Assembly: GCA_023052935.1 (NCBI GenBank)
Contig: CM041292.1
Span: 27,734,954 to 27,798,953 of the forward strand
DNA: 64,000 nucleotides
Source: Piezodorus guildinii
Lineage: Eukaryota > Arthropoda > Insecta > Hemiptera > Pentatomidae
Reading direction: 5' to 3'
Under the pieces are notes generated by a model. That model worked only from the letters and a program-made list of their open reading frames with translations, ran no database searches and was not told where the DNA came from. Below, piece after piece: positions 33,553 through 44,650 of the stretch. Within the stretch, counting starts at the first letter, position 1; each line of letters starts with the position of its first letter. The translations under genes and the position numbers were made by a program.

Positions 33553-34252
33553 GAATAAAATATTACGAATATTAAGTAAGATATGTTTAAGGTTCTAATT
33601 ATAAGTTTAATAATTAAATCATGCAATAAGAATTAACATTATTCTTGTGACTTTTGCTGTTAGAAAAAAGAAAACTGGTATTTGATCTGTCACTACGCTT
33701 AGACCAGTACTTCATTTATTATATATTATTAATTTGAAAAGGTAAATCATTTTTACAGTATTATAAACTTGTGTTATATTCATTTATTTATTAGCGGACA
33801 TTGTAAAAATACATTTGGATATATTTTGCAAATTAGTATCATTAGTAAACCTTCTCTTAAGAATTCTCTTGAATAAGTGGGAGGAGAAACATCCCAGTTA
33901 AGGCACTCCTTGCATGGAAGGTGTTATAAAATAATGCTAATAAATGAGAAAATATTCTTCATTATGTTATATGTTGGACAATATCCTTAAGGTATAGCGC
34001 TATCTAGTAGTAGAAGTGTGAACTATAACATTAGCAGAGATGCTTCAAGGTGTTCACATATAGTGTTAAAGTGTAAACACCTTGTGGATGCTTGATTGTA
34101 ATTTTGTGTAACATCCGTTACATACAATAGTTTTCTACAATACTTTAGATTATCTAACTATTAAAATTTTGATTTAACAATTAATTAATTAATTTTATTT
34201 CATTTAAGAAATAAATTTACTGGACTGTGTGAAAATAATGAGTTATTCTAAC

Positions 34253-34356
34253 CTGTCACTAATCATTCCAACTACTACAGCTGCAAACAATTTTCCGAGC
34301 GAAACTGTGCTCTGAGCTGTGGACCGCAATGGTAAATTATCACAAACGAGATCCCA
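34253..34356 (-). CDS. Copy B exon 3
   Basis: WDLVCDNLPLRSTAQS and TM2 (LFAAVVVGMISD). The donor gttaga is intact, which shows what copy A has lost. Confidence 0.86.
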
Positions 34357-34435
34357 CTATCGACATAAAAAGAAAATACATATATTTTAAAGAATCAGTT
34401 ATTGACAAAATAAATATAATATCTTTAATACAAAC

Positions 34436-34604
34436 CTCGCTAACGATCGTCTCATGAACCGTTTCTTCTTCATATATGTAATTTTTACATTTTACCAAGT
34501 TTGGTTTTGGTCTTGTATTGTAATAATCAAGGGCTTCAACGAAGTCCAAATTCTTCAACAGTGTATAATTCCAGGCGTAATGAACACAACTTTGTTTTTC
34601 CAGC
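34436..34604 (-). CDS. Copy B exon 2
   Basis: Extracellular loop with SCVHYAWNYT and LVKCKNYIYEEETVHETIV. 169 bases, acceptor cag, donor gtttgt. Confidence 0.87.
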
Positions 34605-34698
34605 CTGCATATTCATTATCATAGCTGAATTAATGCATTTTGATTATAAACAACGACTGAAATGAAGTTAGTAAATAAAAATGTTAACAATGACCTAC

Positions 34699-34919
34699 CC
34701 AGGACTGCTGATTTTTCTTATCTGTTCTTTGGTCCAGTTAGCTTCAACAAGTTCTGGTATGTTGCAGAAGAAAGAAGGATTTCCTCCGAGAAAAACGTAG
34801 GAAGATAAATGCGAAGCAACGAAAATTAGTGGGCAACCAGTTAAAAACAAAATCCAAGCTAACCAAGCGTGGTTCTTGCATTTCTTTTCCAAAGCCTTTT
34901 CTAAAGTAACCGGATCCAT
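34699..34919 (-). CDS. Copy B exon 1
   Basis: ATG at 34919 (MDPVTLEKALEKKC), TM1 and loop start (SSYVFLGGNPSFFC). Nearly identical to copy A. Donor gtaggt. Confidence 0.88.
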
Positions 34920-35202
34920 TTGGGAGCTGCTAAATGTAAATAAGTGTTAATTATTACTAAAGATCATCAAGCGAAAACAATGTTGAAATTGTATATAATA
35001 TTAATTATCTTGGTGAAATAAAATTTCTAATAATGACCTCAAAACTTTAAAACTATAATGATCTAGAATTTTTAATAGAATCTACAAATATTTTTGTTTG
35101 TTTCTCATATAAATTTAATTTTTACATGTATATTCACCAAATATAGGATTTGCAATAATGCAATGTAATATTTAAACATACACCGTTGGAAAAGTAACTT
35201 AC

Positions 35203-35300
35203 CTTTTAATCACAAGATTATTTTTCCCTTTTTGAAAATGATTCCATCATCACACATACTTCGATGTAATGATAAACCTCGTGCCTGTTTCAGACCATGA
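35203..35300 (-). other. Copy B first noncoding exon and likely promoter side
   Basis: Donor AAAAG/gtaagttac ends at 35203, and the matching acceptor is just before the ATG (34926-34930). The segment from 35150 to about 35405 closely matches 19190-19440 upstream of copy A, so the duplication carried the promoter region. No clear TATA box is seen. Confidence 0.5.
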
Positions 35301-35799
35301 AATGAAAGATATGAGGTAAAATGTGAATCCTTAAATTATTGTTATTACTTAGCACGAGGAAAGGATATTTAAAAATAAGGATGAAAGAATTTTATGATGA
35401 ATATTCAAAAATAATACAGGAAATTAATTTTTCGTTTCAATACTGCTTCATCTTTTCCGTTTTAACTGTTTATATTTTTTCCTCTATTTTGCATACCAAC
35501 ACAGCTTAAACATTTTATAAAACGAAGATAAACAAGTATAAACTGGTGTAGAAAAATAATCGACGTATTTTCAGATCTTTTTGAAAATATTTTACGTGTT
35601 TCTGGAACTGTGGTGGATTCAAAATGTTCAATCTATTAGGGCAATATCAGTTCGTTTTCATTTAGTGTCGAGTCTAGTCTTACGTTAATTAATACTATTA
35701 AGGCTATTACACCGAATTAAAGTGGCTTAATCCTTATGTTCGACCGCAATAATTCCATTGTTCTTACCTATTCCAAACCTTAAAAAAAAAGAAAACCGT

Positions 35800-36015
35800 C
35801 CTATATAAATGGACTCCTCACCCTCCACTCTGACATCCATTCGTCGATAACTAGGACCCAATCAATCAATATTTATAAATCTGCATCTTTTTCACAAATC
35901 CTTTCTCGTTCGCTCCTCATTATTTTGGAATTCGCTGTCTATCTCTATCCGTAAAATCACCTCTGTCTCTTCTTTCAAACATCAACTCTTCCATTCCATT
36001 GTATTTTAAATATAC
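35800..36015 (+). mobile_element. CR1-like LINE C-terminal fragment
   Basis: Reads HKSFLVRSSLFWNSLSISIR, then ITSVSSFKHQLFHSIVF and a stop. Left of a Jockey fragment. Confidence 0.65.
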
Positions 36016-36109
36016 GTAATTATAGTATAAATATGTGTATATATGTAATTACGTGTCCCACTTGCGTAAAAGTATGCGAAGATTTATAGATGTATTCAAT
36101 TTGTTGTTT

Positions 36110-37370
36110 GATTGTATTTAAAAGTTACGAGTAACGCTTTTCATCCATCAGAAATTTTGAACTTAATCCAGAAATTACCTTCCCGGAAAGCTCTTGTACA
36201 TGATCTAATCACTGCCCAAATCCTTAAGCAACTTCCTAGAAAATCCATTCTATTCCTCACATTATTTACAATTCCGTACTCCGCACTACATACTTTCCTC
36301 AATTCTGGAAATTAGCTATAGTTAAAATGATCCCTAAACCCAAAAAGTCACTGGAGCTCCCTTCTTTTTACCGTCCTATTTCTCTTTTACCCATCATGGG
36401 TAAAATCCTAGGAAGACTCCTAAAACGACTATACCATATCCTAGAATCATATCACATAATCCAAGACCACCAGTTTGGATTCCGTACTTCCACTGGCCTT
36501 CGATCGAGTCTGGCACCCAGGACTGCTGTATAAACCCCGTAAATTCCTTCCTCCAACATACTTCCTAATCATCCAGCCCTACCTCCCGGACAGATCCTTC
36601 AAAATAAACCACAATCGTTCCTATTCGTCTCTTTTGAACCAGTCTGCTGGTGTTCCTCAGGGCATTCTGGGACCCATCCTTTACACTGTTTATACAGCTG
36701 ATATAAAGACATTTGCGTGCTATCAGTTCATAATGATCCTAGCATTGCCTCTCAAACTCCCAAAATCCCATACCAGAGACCTTGAGGTATGGTGTCAGAA
36801 TTGAAGAATTAAAATCAATTCCAATAAATCCCATCAACTTACCTTTACCCTTCGTCGGAAACCTATGACATCCTGCCTTACAGTGTCCTTTAATGATATT
36901 CCCCTTGTCTCGGTTGAACAGATCCGCTAGTTAGGACTCTTTCTTGACAAACGCCTTACATGAAATCCGCATCCAAGACTGAAAAGATAAGAAACTGCTC
37001 GACGTTTTCGACTACTCTAACACATACTAGGCAGACGCTCTAACCTTTCACTTAACTACAAAAGACTCATTTACATGGCTATCATAAGGCCTATCTAGAT
37101 CTACGGACAATCCAAAATCCGAAAAGCTTCTTACTTTGTCACGAATAAAATCATTCATAGACTAGACCTCCATGATCCGTATGTAGCTGATTTGGCCCGT
37201 ACCAGGTATCATTCCTTCCACGACAAACTCCATTCCCACTCTAATCCACTAGTTTTAATCCTTGCTTCCTCTACAATTCCTAATAATCCACCGATGCGTC
37301 TGAAGAGAAGATGGCCTCGAGACCTTCTTGTTTAGATTAATTACTAGAGTGCTGCCAATGGGCAGTTTCT
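36110..37370 (+). mobile_element. Jockey LINE fragment, decayed
   Basis: Pieces in changing frames: AFHPSEILNLIQKLPSRKA, DHQFGFRTS, FDRVWHPGLLY, SAGVPQGILGPILYTVYTAD. All match the Jockey at 44.6-47.1 kb. Multiple stops and shifts. The finger part of RT and the YADD box are damaged. Confidence 0.75.
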
Positions 37371-37439
37371 CTTCACGTTTTTTATGTACATATCATTTAT
37401 CATTTATCAGCATATTTACTTGATGTATTATAGTATACA

Positions 37440-37560
37440 GTGGTAAATTTCAATGAGATATAATTTTAAAAAAAAGTTACTAGACCATAGGTAATTGTTT
37501 TTCATTGTTTTTGTTCTAAGGGTACTTGGTCTTAGAATAAAATAAAATGTTTTTAATTTA
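37440..37560 (+). mobile_element. CR1-like LINE tail
   Basis: Only the family hairpin (37512-37540) and flanks are seen. Confidence 0.4.
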
Positions 37561-37894
37561 TTCAGTATAGTTTTGAAATAATTCATTTATACGCGTGAAT
37601 GCAGCACGACATGACTATTTTTTAAATTAAATATATTTGAATTTACACAAACATTTCAGAAATATTCAAAAAGTTTTATTTTGAAATGTACGTTCTGATA
37701 ATAGACACATACAGTATTTTTTCATTTCCTGAAAAAATTTATTTAAAATCTACGACATGACAATTTTTAATATTAAATTAATTAAAATATACTTTAAACC
37801 GATTCTCATACCTACCAAATATACATAAAAACCTGTTGAGCCGTTTTGGAGGAGTACGACCACAAATACCGTGACATGAATATTATATAATAAT

Positions 37895-37963
<69 letters not shown>

Positions 37964-38440
37964 ATATATACACACATCATAGAAATAAAGTAATATTATT
38001 CTATTACTCACCTTACAGACACGAACTTAGAGCTTTACATCAATAGGAAAGGTAGCAAAATCTGCTCAGCTGAAATGTTTTAATCACTTTTGTTGATAAT
38101 CAAAACTTATCGCTGAATAAAGATAACCACTGTCTCATAGTTGTAGCCAAGCTAATGACTAAGGCTCTCCTCATCTCAATTACAATGTATCATAAATGCT
38201 TCTTTGTAATGTTTGTAATCAAATTTTAATTTGGATATTCTTTATGAAAACCTTAAATTCTCTTGTCAGAATATAGCTTCACGAATCAAATTGTAATTAC
38301 TTTATATTCTTGATGCAAAAATTATTTTAATATATACCTGATGTTCATTAATTAAACGGCTTTTTTAAGCCACTGTGACTAGTCGCCTATAAAAAGATTT
38401 CTTAATTTTTTCTACTTCTGTTAATTTGATTAATTTTAAT
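37560..38440. other. Repeat-rich intergenic DNA
   Basis: Has the words GTTGAGCCGTTTTGGAGGAG and ACCGTGACATGAATATTATA, typical of an insect repeat end, followed by a (TA)n run (37898-37971). No gene seen. Confidence 0.4.
37898..37971. repeat. (TA)n microsatellite
   Basis: About 74 bases of TA with one break. Confidence 0.93.
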
Positions 38441-38630
38441 CTAGGGATCTTTAACTGTCTTGGAAAAGGCTCGGGACCAACATTTTATGTCTTCTCCAAA
38501 CGACGGAATAATTTAGTATTTCTTACTCCTTTTAAAATGTTCTAGGGCTTTATGCCAGGTTTGAACCTGTGACCTTGGGCATAGAAGACTGTTATGCTAG
38601 CCACTACATCACAGAGGACCCCCTTCATTA
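38440..38630 (-). mobile_element. tRNA-derived SINE, family 1, copy d (partial)
   Basis: Reverse complement. The head GTGGCTAGCATAACAGTC and B box GGTTCAAACCTGG are readable; the 3' part of the body is missing. Confidence 0.72.
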
Positions 38631-39407
38631 CATATTATCGTTGTTTTCATACTATTGTCATTGAACAAAAATAATAAATTTTAACTAATACCAAATTAAA
38701 CAGTAAACCTTACCAAAAAAAATATTTGCTGTCTATCCTGAAATTCTTATATTACAGCCTATAAGTATTCAAGATGACTTAACGTTGTACATCTTTTAAA
38801 ACTAAATAAAAAGTCGAAATCGGTTCTGTTATTTATTTTTCTTAAAACAAGATATTCTGTGTATCTCGCCATCTTGGTGTCAATTCCCAATAATTGAAAA
38901 AAAAAAGTTTCGGTCTGCCGAAAAACTCTGTAATCCTCTTATACGGTTGCTCTTGTAAAAAAAAGTGTCATATGTAAAAGTTGCTGGAAATAGAGTGTGG
39001 AATCAATTTACGTCGTCAAATCATAGGGTTCAAATTAAAAAAAAAAAAAAAAGTGTTTTCTGTGACACCCTGTACATAAAAATTAAAATCTACATACATA
39101 AATCGATTCCTCGTTAAAAAACACTGGGGGTCTAAACCTTTTTCAAGGGGGTTTAAACTTTTTTTCGTACGGCCAATAGTCTGGCCATAATGCTACAATG
39201 TCCAATAATTTTGTGTTTCGCCCCAGTGTGCGCTGGACCATCGCGGCGGTCCAGATCGGTAAACACGATACCTTTGGAAAGGAACTCAAATGGTTCAAAA
39301 AGTATAGTATATAAATACATTGAATATATCAATCAATACTGTTTTAAAGGTACCGCTGCCTTAGAAAAGTAGCAGGTCAAAAACATAGCAAAAGTTATTT
39401 ACAAATA

Positions 39408-39460
39408 GGTCACTTGTAGAGTGGTGGCTAGCATAACAGTCTATGACAAAGTTCACGTTA
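39408..39460 (+). mobile_element. tRNA-derived SINE, family 1, head fragment
   Basis: GGTCACTTGTAGAGTGGTGG and TAGCATAACAGTCTATG match the SINE head only. Confidence 0.55.
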
Positions 39461-39529
39461 GGACTTTGTATGAAGAAAGAAGTTCAAGGATGATTTCACG
39501 GTAGTTCTCTTGTTTTTGTTTTGAAGAAA

Positions 39530-39800
39530 ACTAAGACATACTTCTACAAAAGCTGGTCCATGCTCTCTTTTCAGCTTTATTTAATGTACTTTCAAAATTT
39601 GAGTCCTTCATGAGCTCTCGTATTTGGGGATCCACAATTATTCCTTCTTTCAATTTCGCGTCGCTGATTCGAAAAAAATGAGTTTTGAGGTATTGAAAAC
39701 CTCCACCGTCCATGGCTTTCCATTGTTCATGGCTTAAACAAAAATGTTTATAAGGCCCAACTTTATATGGAGAGGTGGTAGAAAAATTGTATCGCTACTA
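39530..39800 (-). pseudogene. Fragment of a multicopy arthropod protein family (LPPLHIKLGL type)
   Basis: One frame reads LPPLHIKLGLINIFV, then a stop; after a shift another frame reads GGGFQYLKTHFFRISDAKLK, EGIIVDPQIRELMKDSNFES and NKAEKRAWTSF. I know this pattern from many uncharacterised, repeated proteins of aphids, beetles and spiders; its role is not known to me. Here it is broken by a stop and a frameshift and is cut on both sides. Confidence 0.6.
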
Positions 39801-40176
39801 CTTGAGAATAGTATTCAAAATTTTATTTTGCTTTCATATATGAAAACATAAACAAGGACAATCTATTTTAGCTATACGTATATATAAAATTCAAAACATT
39901 CGGCGTAAACAAGAAACAATCACGATTCAAATTTTTAACGTACTGAGCGCTAAGGTGACACTTCGAGATCTGCTTAGGCGTGCACATTCGTGCTAAAACT
40001 ACGTTAGTCAATATCTTTTTCTCTCTTTCTATCAGCGGAGCCGGTTTTCGTGAGTACTGAGACGATCTGAACTGAATAGAGCAGCGTTAATACAACGAAG
40101 TCAGACACGTAATTATAAAAAAAAAATACTTATATGTTTATAAAAAAAAAAAAAATTTCTATATGTTATTGAAAAA

Positions 40177-41250
40177 ATCTCGCGCGGGCAACACGCGACT
40201 TTCACTTACCTCCATTTTTAAAATCAATGAAAGAATTTTCAAAAACAGTTAGAGATAAAAATACGTGAAACTATCAAGGAATTAATTAAATTGAATTTAT
40301 ATAGAAACATGTGTTTTATTAAACAATCTATTATATTATTATCTAAATTAATCAGTTAGTTTTATATTAATTTTATCACTCTCTATTAACTTTAAAAGCT
40401 TGTGTATGAGATAATATTTTTTCTAAAATCTTTAGCTTTCCAACGATATATCATTCATGTATATTACTGCTCTAATGTTCAAAAACGAAAAATTGCATTA
40501 AAAAAATATTTTTTCTGTTTTCTCCTTTAGTTGGGTATCGAATTTATTCAATTTATATATTTACCTGTTTTTCATCAGCGTTAACAAGATAATCTAGTTA
40601 TTATTATTGAATCTACAAAATTAATGTTACTTTAGGAGAAGAATAAAATATAAAATGTCGGCATTTAAGCCCTGTCAGACCATTTTAATCAGAATAAAAC
40701 CTACATGATATTAAAGCCCATTAAATTTTACATCGATATAGCGAGTTTAATCAAAATCGTTTGAGCCGTTTTTGAGAAAATCGCAAAAAGGTGCTAAATG
40801 CATGATATAAAGTAGATCTTTCGGTCAGTTGATTTTGCTGAACAAGATTTTGTAACAATTCTGGTCATAAATATGAAATTTCAGTTTCATAGGACTTATC
40901 GTTGGCGCCCGAGAGTTACCTCATACACACACACAGACACATAGACAATAGTAAAACGATGATAATGCATGGTATAAAGTGCCTCTTCTGGTAAGCTCAT
41001 TTTGATGAAAAAAGCTTTTCACGTCTCGGGCGTATAGTTGTCTTAAATATGAAATTTCAGTTACATAGGACTTACCGTTTCCGCTCGGGAGTTACCCCCA
41101 TCCCCCTCCCCCACACACTCACAGACCTTTTTGCGCGACTTGGTTATTTGGACTCAGGGGACCCTAAAACGTGTATTTCCGTTGAAAACTGGAATTCGAA
41201 AAATTTCACGATCGCAATACTTCCCCTTACTATATATAGTAAGTGAAAGT
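40177..41250. mobile_element. TIR-bounded nonautonomous repeat, copy 2
   Basis: Same ends as copy 1 and strongly alike inside. It has an internal tandem duplication of about 180 bases (around 40790-41150, with two (CA)-rich parts), which explains its greater length. Confidence 0.65.
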
Positions 41251-41254
41251 AAAA

Positions 41255-42420
41255 AATTGAAGCAAACATCGATTTAGCATATTAAACTGTTCATATTTAT
41301 CATGTTTATATTTAAAGGAGGATTTCGTTGCAGACCAGTGTTATTAATGAAATGAGAAAAAAATCTGAAGTCACCTCACTATTTTTGGGTCTTACTAAAA
41401 AGGAAAATCAGGAAATACGATATTCAAAATAAAAATGGCCTCAAGAAACATTAAGTGCTTGAGTGGGATAATATTTCATACCAAACAATCAATTAATTAG
41501 TATGATCAATTCCTAGTAGGCTAAAACGTATAATTATACAAAAGTTTTTAGCAACTGTATGTTTATGACCAATTAATGAATATAACCAGGAAACCACGAA
41601 ACTCCGAATACTTTTGACACCATTAACATACACTATTTTTTATTTTTTTCGTAAATAAACGTTCAAAACGTTAAAAGTAAAATGATTATTGTTGTAATTT
41701 TTGGTTTTAGCTATTATATACCTTCCTCCTAACATTATAAAGTGGGTAGCAATTCTTTAAAAACATAAAAAATAAGTTAACAACAAGTGAATTACAGAAT
41801 AATAGTGAATTCCGAATACTTTTGACACTCACTGTAGCTAAGTGAAAGTAAAAAAAAAGTTCTGTAAATCTATATCAGCTTATTGTTCGATATTTTAGAT
41901 AACGGTAAGTGAAAGTAAAAAGATCTCTCTCAATCTATATAAGCCCATTGTTAGATGTAAAAACTAATTTTAACAGTATTGCATATTATTTAATATAATC
42001 AACCAACATTTGGATAACCAATATAATAAAATAAACATTTGGATTCTTGTAACTGTTGATAAATAAATAAATATCGCTTAAGAACAAATAACGTATAACG
42101 GCTGAGGAATAGAAGTAATTATAGTCTAAGATCCGAACTTGAAAGGATCTGCACCGAGCTGATAATAGAATGAAACATATTTTATAACAAATTTAGTATA
42201 TTATTAAATATGTTAAGAATGGGTTGCTTAGAAAAATCCTGGACAGACTATTTTTAATTATTTAAAAAAAATGATTTTTAATTAAAAATTACAACATCAT
42301 GATAATAGAAATAAAATTATACCAATATAAGCGTTGTTTAATTGCAAACGCATTGATATAGGGTTGCCAAATGGTTACAAATAAAATATATAATAGTAAA
42401 ATAAACAAATGGTTGGTTTG
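41255..42420. other. Intergenic DNA without genes
   Basis: Apart from the tandem units at 41830-41960 I see no structure. The phrases GAATACTTTTGACA..CAC occur twice (41607, 41815), perhaps remnants of one repeat. Confidence 0.4.
41830..41960. repeat. Short tandem repeat carrying the same GTAAGTGAAAGTAAAAA end
   Basis: Two units of TAAGTGAAAGTAAAAA followed by related bases (CTATAT(A/C)AGC(T/C)(T/C)ATTGTT). Probably tail units of the repeat family at 40177-41250. Confidence 0.45.
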
Positions 42421-42424
42421 CTTG

Positions 42425-42720
42425 TTTATTTAACCTCAAATAATGCTACTGTAGCTAATTGGACGATGCTACAGTGGGAGTCCAAAATGTTGCCTATTCA
42501 GGTTTTATTAGGATAGGGATCTTTAACGAGTACTTGACATCGCACTGGCTCGAGACCACTTTTTTACGTCTCCTCCGAAGGACGGCATAACTAAGGTTTT
42601 TTTACCCCCCATTTAAAAATCCCAGGTCTACCTGCGGGCTTGAAGCTTTGGCATAGAAGGCTGTTATGCTAGCCACCCTGCTACATGTGATCCCAAAATG
42701 GTTGGTTTTTGACGGACAAA
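42425..42720 (-). mobile_element. tRNA-derived SINE, family 1, copy c
   Basis: Reverse complement of the family; starts with the TTTATT tail and ends with the head GGTGGCTAGCATAACAGCC. B box decayed. Confidence 0.78.
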
Positions 42721-42835
42721 TATTTTAAATAATTTAATTTGAATCAAAGACGTAAGAATTCACTTATATTTATATGCACGGCCATCTTTTTACATTTTCA
42801 CGCTATTTATTTTATTTAGAACAATATGAAACAAC

Positions 42836-43225
42836 ATATGAGGCGTTGATTTCCAAAAGGTACTATATTCATTCTAGGAAATTTTACAGGAGACGCGAAA
42901 ATCACTAATTATTATATTATTAAATTAGCTAATTTGATTTTTTCGCATTAAAATACAGAGTTGTTTTTTTAGTCTATTAATAACATCATATTAAAGTTAT
43001 GAAATGAGATGTTTTGGTATTATTTGGAACGAAATTCAATGTGTATTTAGTTCCTTTAGAAAATAACAATATTTCTAAATTGCGTTTATAAAGGACTTGG
43101 GTGTACATTAGATAAAATCAAATAGGATATTTAGATACATTTAAGTAATGAGAATACAAATATGTAAAAAAATCAATTTTGTAAAAAATGTCCTTTAGTA
43201 CCTTTTGGAAATCAGCGTCTCGTAT
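42836..43225. mobile_element. Candidate MITE, 390 bp, 30-bp TIRs
   Basis: Left end ATATGAGGCGTTGATTTCC then AAAAGGTACTA; right end is its inverse (ATACGAGACGCTGATTTCC then AAAAGGTACTA) with 3 mismatches. No coding frame and no sure target duplication. Confidence 0.55.
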
Positions 43226-43699
43226 ATTGAGAAATATTTTATAACATGAAATAATTCATCGTCACACACAATCATTAGTCATGTTACAACGTATAACGTT
43301 TTCTTTCTATACATCAATTGATTCAGTTTCTAAACAGATATATTTTTATAATTTAAATATTAACAACCGTCCTTTGTTTGTTACAACTGAAACTTCAATT
43401 GATCGGAATGATAGTGGAAAAAAGACACTTCTTTCCCTTCCAAAAAACAAATCAAAAAAACAATGATGTTGTGTGTTCTTACCACATTAACAACCATCAG
43501 CATTTTTTTAATGAACTTTTCTTATTTATTAGTAATTTCAAATTCATATTACATCCAGTGAAAAACAAGAAAGCTCTCTTATATACTTTTGCTTATGGAT
43601 CAATATTTTTTTTATTAGAAGCCATTCTGCGTCATTAAAATCTAGAATTTTCGTCTATGGAAGAAGGGCCAAGAAGGTTTAAGCAACGTAGGTTAAAAA

Positions 43700-44230
43700 T
43701 CTGGTGCGGGCAACCCACGACTTTCACTTACCTCGACTGCTAAAATTAATTAAAAAGCTATTAACTATACTTCAATTTTTAAAACAATTTAAGTTGATTT
43801 TAATAAAACGTGATTTCATTTTCGTTGGAAACATATGATTTAGATTAAATAATGTAACTATATTTAACCGTTCTTTATCAATGTCATTAAGATGATATGG
43901 TAAATCTTCTGGAATGTATAAAATTAACGGTAGTTAAGGGGAAGGAAACTTAAAATATCGGCATTTAAGCCCTGGCTGACTGTTTCAATCAGAATGAAAC
44001 CTACAATAAATTAAAGCGCATTAAATTATACATCGCCATAGCGAGTTTAAACCAAATCGTTTGAGCCGTTTTTGAAAAAATTGTAAAAATGTGCAAAATG
44101 CATGAAGTGGCTCTTCTGGTTCGCTGATTTTGACAAAAAAAGTTGCTGTAACATCTTGAGCGTGTAGTCGTCTTAAAAATAAATTTCTGTTTCTTACGAC
44201 TTTTCGTTTTTGCGCTAGGCTCACCACATT
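43700..44230. mobile_element. TIR-bounded nonautonomous repeat, copy 3 (right end lost)
   Basis: Begins TCTGGTGCGGGCAACC and ACTTTCACTTAC, continues like the others to the (GTTTC..ACTT) part, and lacks the GTAAGTGAAAGT end. Confidence 0.55.
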
Positions 44231-44577
44231 TCTGCTCAAATATGTAAAATAATACGTTTATAGAACCCGAAGTTTCAATACCGGAACCAAAAAATGTTGC
44301 CTGTACAGAATTGTCGAATGATCACCGTCCAAGTCCAAGCCCCTGAGATTAGACTTGTCACAATCCTCCTACTGACGCCTCGGCCTACTCATAGACAACA
44401 GTTGGTTCAGCGCATACTACCTTTATCGAAATTCCTTCTGCGCTGAGCCTAGCGACTTTACATCACCTTTTAAGCCGCCGCGATGGATATAACTCAATTA
44501 TACTCTAAGGGTAATACCTTGTTGAGTAACCTTCTAAATTCCCCAATAGACCTTTCTATCTTTTTACTAAATATTTT
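44230..44577. other. Intergenic DNA, no feature recognised
   Basis: Between repeat copy 3 and the Jockey. Slightly richer in GC than its surroundings; no coding motif. Confidence 0.35.
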
Positions 44578-44585
44578 ACGTTGTA

Positions 44586-44589
<4 letters not shown>

Positions 44590-44650
<61 letters not shown>

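Larger units (their letters stand above)
27309..34919 (-). pseudogene. SLC22-type organic cation transporter, copy B (10 exons, frameshift in exon 4)
   Basis: All ten coding exons are present: 34919-34699, 34604-34436, 34356-34253, 33552-33396, 32145-31977, 31147-31021, 30935-30794, 30019-29837, 29296-29118, 27482-27309. All splice sites are canonical. Using copy A's exon 4 length (155) the total is 1623 bases, or 540 residues, the usual SLC22 size, with 12 predicted membrane segments, DRYGRKR, PESPRWL and the final PETRGTPMLDTIKEM. Exon 4 here is 157 bases: a run of 5 T on the plus strand replaces 3 T. This shifts the frame after the GRK codons and gives a TAG about 17 codons into exon 4, near residue 181. 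All later exons are open. It is either a fresh pseudogene or a homopolymer error in the assembly. Confidence 0.85.
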
